Assembly (NCBI GenBank): GCA_028673005.1 | Contig: CM054118.1 | Coordinates: 60,631,401 to 60,695,400, forward strand | Length of the DNA: 64,000 bases | Reading direction: 5' to 3' | Source of the DNA: Tanypteryx hageni | Lineage: Eukaryota; Arthropoda; Insecta; Odonata; Petaluridae | Shown here: positions 56,597 through 64,000 of the stretch, piece by piece | Position numbering within the stretch: position 1 is the first letter of the stretch | How the letters are laid out: each line of letters begins with the position of its first letter | The notes under the pieces: model-generated | The model's database searches: none | What the model was told of the DNA's origin: nothing | The model's input: the letters and a program-made list of their open reading frames with translations, nothing else | Program-made: the position numbers and the translations under genes

Positions 56597-59166
56597 TCAT
56601 GATGATGATGAAGGTGATGACGCGTCAACGATGGTCGCCTTGACTGCGTCACCCCAAAGTTCGAAGACTCCGTAAACTTCAGAGGGCAGGCCGGATGCTG
56701 CAGGTCCCTGATCGACTCCGTTGACGAAATAGTGAAGTGCGCCGAATTGGTTTCTCATTACACCCACTCTGTCACCAACCTATGGATTAGATCACGCGAA
56801 AGGAAAGAGAATTAGGGCGAAAAGTGCGATACTTTCATTTATGTTACTCTTCCTAAAATATAAAGCTATTTTTTCGATTAAACTTTAGTATATCCATGCA
56901 TTTACTAAATAAAGAGACATTATTTTATACTACGAACAAGTCAATACGAAATTATAGTAAAAACTATGAGAGCAATCAGCGTACGCACCTGCAGCTCGTT
57001 GATGTTCCTTGCATAATTTTTAAGTACTACATCACCACCCTTTGAATATATATGGTTATGATGATATATCCATGAATGAGGCCTATAAAAAGTTGAAAGT
57101 TATTTATTACAAGTTAATATAATACTAATGCGCTTAGTTGGTATCAAAATAATTCTGAAAGATACGGAAAATTATTTTTTCTGTTCAAAGATATTTTGGA
57201 AAAATCTGATGAAAATAGATCAGTCGACAAAAAATTCCAAGATTAACGGATTTCAACAATTCCATCTAATGAGAAAAGTTTTGCGGACTAAGTATTTCTT
57301 ACATAGCCTTTAAGTTAAAAGATTTGCTACTTTCATTGATTAAATATCAAACATTCGTTGGATGATATTTTCGCCACGTAGGGGATACTCATGAAAATGT
57401 AATGTGTAATTTTACCATTAGGTAAAAATATAAAGAAACACTCACGACTTATACATTTCCGGTAAAATGTCTACATTAGTAGGACTGTGTTGGATGATCC
57501 CGATACCCAAAGAGTGGGTGAATTTTGAAATCTTTTTATCCAGCCTTACTTCAAATATTTCATTATCCTTCAGCGGCCTATTTGTGAAAACCACAGCATT
57601 TATTGGATCCTCCATACTGTAATGGATAATTGGTTTATTAATAATGATTAAATAGTAACTTAATGTTCATCGTAAACGGTGTAATTAAACGACAGGGTAT
57701 ATGTTTTGGAAAACTCACTTTATTTTTTGCACTGAACGCCCATCGCCCGAGATTGCAATGTTTTTTCCACACCTTGGATGAAAAGTAAATTTTTCTTTCG
57801 TTTCACGTTTTTCCTCGAAAAATTCTTCCTGATTAACTGGGAGAAAAAAATTATCGTCTTAATGACAGTACTTCATTCAAATACATATATATATTTTTTT
57901 TAATTTACAAAAAAATCATAGAAAAAATAAATATAAAGCTGATAAATTGCATGCAGGATGTAATATAAAGTTAGAAAAGGTACAAAGGAAGGCTGCAAGA
58001 TACGTGATGGGGAAGCATAAGAGGACTGAAAGTGTAGCAGAAATGATAAGCGTGCCAGGTTGGGAATCATTGGAAAATAGAAGGAAACTCAATAGGCTAT
58101 GTGGGATATTTAAAATATTAAATAAGAAAGGGGAATGGGAAAATTTATTAATTGGTATAGAGAAACCGTACTACATAGGAAGAAATTACCATAGATATAA
58201 AATTAAATAAAGGCCACATAAAACTGACGCCGCTAAGAAATCTTTCCTAAATCGAGGAGTCTGTGAATGGAATGAGTTATCTGAGGAAACCTTGAAGCCC
58301 TATCCTAAAACGGTAAAGCAATTTAAGTTAAAATGTAAATGTTTTTTTTTTGAGGGTGACGATCGAGCCGGAGCAAGTAGAGGGAAGTAGGGTGAAGTAC
58401 GGTGGGGACTTCGTGGGCCCCGGGACTGCTACGGTAACCGTGAAGGCCTACCATGAACCCTGAAAACTTCGGCTCCCAGAGGATATGGCATGGAAAAGCA
58501 ATTTGATTGTAAGTTGTATATTTTTTTATAGAAATTGAAATTTTTTTCAAAAGTGATTATGATCACGATGTAATTTTTTAATATTTTCAAATATCTTTTA
58601 AACTCATGACAGCATTTGATGTAGCGTTGCCACCTGGCAAGTAGCCAACCTGAGACGAGAGTATGTGAATAAATATAATAGCTTAAACTATTCACAGTGG
58701 ATTTTTTTAAATTTATGAGTAACATTTATGCAGCTTAAATTATATTTGGTTTGGAATTCCTCGTTTGCTTAAAATTAACACGTGTTGATGAGCAGCAATT
58801 ACTCTAAAAGGCGCTAAATGGGTAAATTGGACAGGAACTTAGTTTTTCAAGCATGTTATGAATAAATAAATAATGAACTGCAACTTTACCCTTCGACACC
58901 CCTTGGATGAAAATCACCCGTTTTCCTTCGCACTCCATCACTCGATGCGTCACGTCCACATTAATGCTGTCCGACGAATTGGTGCATTCCGCTCGTGCGG
59001 TAAACGTGTCCACCCAGTCGTTGGTTTGGTTCCGCCTGCTTTTCACAGAGATTTTAAGCCCTCTGCTGGTGCCTGGGTTGATGCCGCAGTCAGCATCTGG
59101 CGTCAGTTCCTCCGCCGTGCATTGGAAGAGAAAAAACGCTATTAAAATTACATACGACTTATCCAT
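56597..59166 (-). CDS. Secreted protein with a neuralized homology repeat (NHR) domain
   Basis: Five exons: 59166-58890, 57836-57719, 57616-57446, 57082-56989 and 56779-56597. Every intron is GT-AG and all phases agree (1, 2, 2, 0), giving 280 residues. Residues 1-18 (MDKSYVILIAFFLFQCTA) are a signal peptide. Residues 19-92 are an unrecognised region with Cys 27, 61 and 79 and N-glycosylation sites NQT (46) and NSS (63). From about 111 to 272 runs an NHR domain: FHPRCGKNIAIS, AVVFTNRPLKDNEIFEVRLD, SLGIGIIQHSP, VGDRVGVMRN, ALHYFVNGVDQGPAA, YGVFELWGDAVKATIVD. It ends in a Ser-rich tail. No RING or SOCS segment follows. Known NHR proteins (Neuralized, NEURL4) act inside the cell, so secretion is an inference from the signal peptide. 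Confidence 0.85.
57947..58330 (+). pseudogene. LINE reverse transcriptase C-terminal fragment in intron 1
   Basis: The plus-strand translation shows KLEKVQRKAARYVMGKHKRT, PGWESLENRRKLNRL and, after a stop, FLNRGVCEWNELSEETLKP. This is the C-terminus typical of CR1/Jockey-group LINEs, different from the RTE-like family at 43 kb. It lies in the first intron of the NHR-domain gene, antisense to it, and is 5'-truncated with a stop at 58208-58210. Confidence 0.7.
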
Positions 59167-59252
59167 TCTCGACGGTGAAATCCTAGCGTAGAACGGCGTG
59201 CTCGTGTTGCCAATCGAAGACTTAATATGACGCCGTTGACTCGAGAAAGGCC

Positions 59253-59262
59253 TATATATATA
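59253..59262 (-). promoter_or_regulatory. TATA-like box of the NHR-domain gene
   Basis: TATATATA on the minus strand, about 25 bases before an initiator-like TCAACGG (about 59237) and about 90 bases before the predicted start codon at 59166. The spacing fits a standard core promoter. Confidence 0.55.
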
Positions 59263-59299
59263 CGAACTTCTCAATTCCAGACCTTTCGGCATTCATGAC

Positions 59300-60498
59300 A
59301 GTCGGTTACTCGTCGCCATGATCCGTGCGGCATATTTTATTTTATATCTGTGATTCTAATAATTAATGTACTGGCGACATCTTTACTGCCTTAGGGGTCA
59401 AATGTTTCCTAGATTCGATCAAATATTATGACGTCCATGGCCTCTAATATTATCGGAATCTTTTAATAAAAATAGCCATATTTCTCAAAAAATCCATTCA
59501 AACAAAAAACCGTACGACTCGTGGATCCAATTATTTTAAGAGATCAAATAAAAATGCTCCTATTGATTAGGCATTCTTATTTTTTACAGACATAGTTCCG
59601 TTCATATTTATGCCCTTCCTAAATTGAATAAACCAACCGTTTTTTGGCACAGGAATTTGAGTGATGATCTTGCTCCCCCAAGCCGCGGGATATGTTCTAT
59701 AAGAAGAGCAAGTGCTCATTTTAATCACTCGCTTATCGAGAGAAAAGCAAATTATTTCTTGGGAATTGTCACTGGATATTTTAATATTCTTGTTATACAC
59801 TATGGTTTGCAGTAATAACTGTCGTCCATTCGATAAACGGAGAATTGTAAGATAAATATCTCATAAGGTGCGTTTCGTTTCCAACGAGCTTATTACATTC
59901 GTTCTGTCCGTCCGTACGGATGTTTGTTATCAACTTCTACTATCTCTTTTTCATGAAATTTAATGTTTAGAACTTCTGGGCAAAGGCAATACAAAAATGA
60001 CAAATGGTACACATAATCCAATCCAGGGTGCCAATGCATAGGCGAATCCAACTTTCTTATATATCGTAAAATATTGACCACACCGAAAAAGTTTACAAAT
60101 AAATTTGTATAACTACACAGTAAAACATTAAATTATATTAATTAGTTATTTACATCAAATATTGTTTACTTCGGTTGCTATTGTTTTCGTTGACAACTAT
60201 TAAAAAACATGAGAATTGTTTTCAAAGTGATTTTCTTGAAATCGGCGACTCCTTCGATAAAAATGTACTGAACAAAACATATGCTATTTGATCAGTTTTA
60301 CAAATTAATTTGGAGACTTTTTAGTCATAATTAATATTTTACGAGATAACAAGAAAAGGTCATTTTTTGTAACCAGTAAGTGGCACTCCCGATTAGGCTA
60401 CGTGAAATATCTACAACATTTTCCTTGCCCTTATGTCCTAAAAACCAATTTGGACCTAACCATAAGGCGACCTTTTTACCAACTTTTCTATTAACTTC

Positions 60499-60500
<2 letters not shown>
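59300..60500. other. No supported feature
   Basis: AT-rich DNA upstream of the NHR-domain gene. No further exon or element was recognised. Confidence 0.4.
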
Positions 60501-60502
<2 letters not shown>

Positions 60503-60535
<33 letters not shown>

Positions 60536-60596
60536 AAAGCTACTTGCGGGGTTCGAACCACCTCACCTCACCAACGCGTAAGACAATTGATTTAGT
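60503..60596 (-). repeat. tRNA-like SINE, interrupted
   Basis: On the minus strand the head (GATGGCCGAGGTGACTAAATC at about 60954-60930, continuing from 60596) resembles a tRNA-Leu/Ser start. The B-box GGTTCGAACCCCGC lies at about 60548-60561, and a (TA)n run at 60503-60532 forms the tail. A 328-bp SINE inserted at 60597 splits it. Confidence 0.55.
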
Positions 60597-60924
60597 GGGG
60601 GTGCCGGTGGTGTAGTGGTTAGGACGCTGGCTGCTACTCGCCTGATGCTTGAAAAAGTCATCGGTTACGAATCCTGCGCAAGTAGGATTTTTCCAAGGTC
60701 ACCCGGCCCCCTGTTTGTGCTGTTTGAGGAGACCGCGCAAATTCAGCTGTTCCGTTCTTCGGAAGGGACGTTAAGCCGTTAGCCCCCCTGGTGTTCTTCG
60801 TAAGAGCAGGCAAAATGCCGGCACTGGGTTTCCCTCCTCCCTCCCCGGTTGTTCATTGCACTACCTCTGAGATACCCATTTGTGCTGTAAGAGAGGCGAA
60901 TTGGCTGGGCATTCAAACAAACAA
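60597..60924 (+). mobile_element. tRNA-derived SINE with 14-bp duplication
   Basis: Same family as the inverted copy at 38275-38597: head GGTGCCGGTGGTGTAGTGGT, B-box-like GGTTACGAATCCTGC, and 3' region GGCGAATTGGCTGGGCATTC with a (CAAA)n tail. The identical 14-mers ACAATTGATTTAGT at 60583-60596 and 60925-60938 are its target duplication. The insertion split an older tRNA-like repeat. Confidence 0.92.
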
Positions 60925-60969
60925 ACAATTGATTTAGTCACCTCGGCCATCAGATCCTTGCCTTAACGC

Positions 60970-61830
60970 TGCGATAAATGTGTATCTGAACTCATGTGGG
61001 AAGATAGACAATCGTTCATCATAGCAACTAGATTAAAAAACTATTATCATTGTTAATGCTGTAATCTTTTAATGGACGTCTCTTTATTTTAATTGGTATT
61101 GATACGAGCATTCCTACGTTTTTGAAGGGAGATTTCTTCTAATAATTGCAATTTTTTATTTATCGTATTTGTTATTGGTAGTGTTTTTATTTATCTTAAA
61201 TACTTTTTGTCTTAATCATTATTTAAGATAGGTAATACTGTTGTAAAGGATGTTAATTTAAACAAATTTAAATGAAGCATTTTAAATTGTTGTGTTGTTG
61301 CTTAGCAATTCTTCAGACAACTATATTTATGCAGTGTTTTATATGGATGGTTGATGTGATGTTAGGAAAAGAACAATATATTATTTTTGTCATTTAAGTT
61401 AGGTGACTAAAATATGAAATATTCAACAATTTTACTCCTACTAGTATCTAAAGCTGAATTACTCTGGACTAGCAGTATATTTTCGTTGATTTTAAGCAAT
61501 ATGAATGAATAAGTTAGTATTTCCATTAATGAAACAAAAGATACTATCAAACTTCTTACTACTTATACGATTATATGCCATTTTCTCAACTGTAAAAAGA
61601 TTAAATAGAGACACCCCCACATCACTCAACAGTTGGTAGGTAGACACTTGTGCAAATTTTTACGCCCATGCAAGCTGAAAGGTTATCATAATTATATTAT
61701 AAAGTTTATTCATATTAAAGTATTAGCCATATAAAAGTTGGTTATAAAAAATCATTTTTATGCCTTTACTTGTTTTCACTTTCTGTAAAGAACACCAAAA
61801 AATCAAATGGAGCCACATAGGAGTGGAAAA
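60970..61830. other. No supported feature
   Basis: AT-rich; nothing recognised. Confidence 0.4.
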
Positions 61831-61849
61831 TAAAAACCCCCGAGAGATG

Positions 61850-62215
61850 GTGGGATGTGGTCCTAGTGGAAGCTGGGGCCCTTCGGGGAGTTGATCTTCT
61901 TTTCCTCGCGAAGCATTCTTCGACGGCTGTGATGATGATGTTGATGAACTTTCTTCAGCTGTTGCTTAGGACTACTGTCTCTCCATCTGATTTTCAGGAC
62001 GGTGATGAGAGATCCGGTCTGGCTAGGTTTTTACATTTGTATAACTACTCTGCGAAGCCTCCAGTAGAGTTTGACAGGGGTGTCATTGCAGCAATAAAAA
62101 AAATCGCTAAAGCCTTTATTTTCCTGTCTCCTCGCGTGTGAATCTGTTTTCGGCGAAGTGCCACTGAGGACGGCTGCTTTATCGACGAAATGCGCGTATG
62201 GTTTTTAGGCGTTCT
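61850..62215 (+). pseudogene. Possible hAT transposase C-terminal relic
   Basis: The translation PPVEFDRGVIAAIKKIAKAF is followed, in another frame, by ESVFGEVPLRTAALS. This order (a W/F..., LA..yL segment followed by SES/RVFS) fits the hAT dimerisation region. The match is weak, two frames are needed and no terminal repeats were found, so this is tentative. Confidence 0.3.
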
Positions 62216-62219
62216 TTGC

Positions 62220-62785
62220 AATAATTAAAAAGAGAACGCCGTATGGTCAGGTCGCGTCAGTCCGTCCGTTTAACATTTGCATTCTGCCTTCCTAACCTCT
62301 GAGATTTTTATTACTATTTATTACTATTTCGTTCCCTAACGTACATGTAGGGGTGTAAAATAAGATGAAACAGGTATAAAACAGAAGCACAAAAAACAAC
62401 GCACCACGCTCTCGTATCACTGTTAAACTTTCTCCTCGAAGTGAAGCGACTACAAGGTTCGACTTGATGCCGCTAGGGTGCAGCAAATTACCAACTACCA
62501 ACTTCTGCACATACGGTCCAATTTAGGCAGTGGTCCAATATAGGCGGTCTTACCCTATAGGTTTTATTTAAGGACAACGTAAAGATGGACGGTATTAGAC
62601 ACACCTCACCTAATATAATCTTAAATAGAAAATAAGAAGAGATGAAAGATACAACGCGACAACCAATGGTAGCTTATTTTTGTTGATTTACAAAAAGTGA
62701 CGATTCATTCAAAAATTAAAATCACTTATTTATAAGGTATGACTTCATAATGAATACTGGTTGAATCATTTTTCAAAATGTAACT
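62220..62785. other. No supported feature
   Basis: AT-rich sequence between the possible hAT relic and the Tigger terminus. Confidence 0.4.
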
Positions 62786-62790
62786 ACATA

Positions 62791-64000
62791 CAGTGGAACC
62801 TCGCTTAACGAGCATAATTCGTTCCAGAATCTTACTCGTAACGCGAAACACTCGTTAAGCGAAAGTTTTTCCCATACAAATTAATGTAAAATTCGATAAT
62901 GCGTTCCATGCCGAAAAAATACTTAAAATATTTTATGTATAACGTTTATTCAAAGAAAATTATATATACATTGTTAAGGAGCGTGATTCATCTTCCTCTT
63001 TTCTTCTATCGCGGAATGACCGAACCTGGAATGAGAATTTGATTTGTAGAAAACAAAAAAAAATCGAAATAATTAATTTACTATTTATGATACATACCTA
63101 ATTCTTTTTTACTAGAAAGCTGTCTAGAGACATTTGTTTTTGCCGACGCTTCAGAATTTGGTGGAAATGTGACACAGTATTATCATTATATAAATTAGTA
63201 GCGCGCATAGCCACTGCCTTATTAGGGTGATGCTTCTCAATGTACGATGCAACAGTTTCTCATGCTTTCAGCATTTCTCTTATTGCGCCAGAAGATTGTT
63301 GGATTGCTGTTAACTCCTCCTCCTCGGACAAATTCTCCTCCACAACTTCTTGCTGCGAAACACAATGTAACTCCATAAGCTCTTCGGTGGTCAGCTCTTG
63401 GCTGTGCTCTTCCACAAGCTCATCGATATCTTTGTTATCCACCTCCAGTCCCATGATCTTGGCCAAAGACACAATCTCGTTGACTACAGGCTCCACAGGT
63501 ACTGTCTCAAACCCTCAAAGTCACATTCGACAACGCTCTCCGGCCAAAGTTTCTTCCAAGCAGAAGTGAGGGTTCTCTTGTTAACCCCTTCCCACGCCTT
63601 TTCGACCATCTTGAGGCAGGCAACGATGTGGAAGTGATATTTCCAAAACTCTCTGAGAGTGAGATTGGTCCCTTCAGTTATCTCAAAAGAACGCTCGAAG
63701 AGCGCTTTAGTGTAGAGCTTCTTAAAGTTAGAAATAACCTGCTGGTCCATAGGCTGAAGTAACGGAGTGGTGTTGGGAGGCAGAAACTGGATCTTGATGA
63801 ATTTAAATTCTTCAAGGAGGTCATCTTGTAGTCCTGGAGGATGGGCAGGAGCGTTATCCATAACAAGCAAGATTTGGAGTGATAGATTCATCTCAAGCAA
63901 ATATTTTTTCACAGAAGGACCAAACACTTCATTGATCCAATCAGTAAAAAGGTCACGTGTCACCCAAGCCTTGTTGTTGGAACTCCACATCACATTTAGC
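62791..64000 (-). mobile_element. Tigger-type transposon, 3' part (continues beyond window)
   Basis: The terminus CAGTGGAACCTCGCTTAACG at 62791 is preceded by TA (62789-62790). Just inside, CTCGCTTAACGAG and ACTCGTTAAGCG form an imperfect palindrome, as in other Tigger ends. The transposase lies inward on the minus strand, so its 5' end and the other terminus lie beyond position 64000. Confidence 0.8.
63098..64000 (-). pseudogene. Tigger (TIGD1-like) transposase, 5' end outside window
   Basis: The upstream part (to 63484) carries LQILLVMDNAPAHP and LLQPMDQQVISNFK, the second and third catalytic Asp of the DDE_1 core, then KLWPESV. The reading frame shifts near 63500 (QYLWSL stop versus VPVEPVVNEIVSLAK). 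It then runs through an acidic region (LVEEHSQELTTEELMELH), a TGA where Trp is expected at about 63258, and a helical tail to TAG at 63098-63100. Two lesions make the copy inactive. The N-terminal DNA-binding domains lie outside the window. Confidence 0.8.

Noticed and set aside
59166..59292. Upstream start for the NHR protein at 59292
   Set aside because: It would begin upstream of the TATA-like box and precede the signal peptide with 42 non-hydrophobic residues; the Met at 59166 directly begins a proper signal peptide.
1..64000. A CRISPR array, operon or prokaryotic defence system
   Set aside because: The tandem arrays have long degenerate units without spacers, and gene structure and mobile elements are those of an animal genome.

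Overview
The window is non-microbial nuclear DNA from an animal, most likely an arthropod and probably an insect with a large, repeat-laden genome. Evidence: AT-rich sequence, no operons, canonical GT-AG introns, tRNA-derived SINEs, an RTE-type LINE of a kind common in insects, and many hAT, piggyBac, pogo/Tigger and PIF/Harbinger remnants with recognisable target-site duplications. I cannot name the species.

Layout. 0-10 kb: a broken hAT transposase tail, tRNA-Gly-derived repeats, a dispersed interspersed repeat and a PIF/Harbinger relic. 10-25 kb: mostly unassigned AT-rich DNA with a LINE 3' end, a six-unit tandem array (22 kb) and a piggyBac-type non-autonomous element (23.2-24.0 kb). 25-30 kb: a decayed pogo element, a two-copy repeat rich in TATCGATA, a degenerate tandem array and a LINE fragment. 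30-34 kb: three non-autonomous hAT elements bounded by 8-bp duplications. 34-39 kb: a 3'-truncated LINE and a Tigger transposase interrupted by a SINE. 42-46.6 kb: a near-intact RTE-like LINE (one internal stop) sitting inside an older tandem array. 47-48.3 kb: possible small cellular exons. 49.9-51.1 kb: a hAT element containing a piggyBac element containing another hAT element. 53-59.3 kb: the main host-gene region. 60-64 kb: a SINE inserted into a tRNA-like repeat with a 14-bp duplication, and a Tigger transposase running off the window end.

The best host gene is on the minus strand at 59.17-56.60 kb. Five exons with fully consistent splice phases encode a protein of 280 residues: signal peptide, an unrecognised Cys-containing N-terminal region, and a complete neuralized homology repeat (NHR) domain. 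TATA-like and polyadenylation signals lie at the expected places. NHR domains are known from cytosolic ubiquitin-ligase-type proteins, so a secreted one is the most interesting observation here. Two weaker plus-strand spliced models lie just downstream (53.6-54.3 kb and 55.5-55.95 kb), encoding unrecognised proteins.

Large intervals (roughly 12-22 kb, 39.5-41.9 kb, 59.3-60.5 kb) show nothing I can support as genes.
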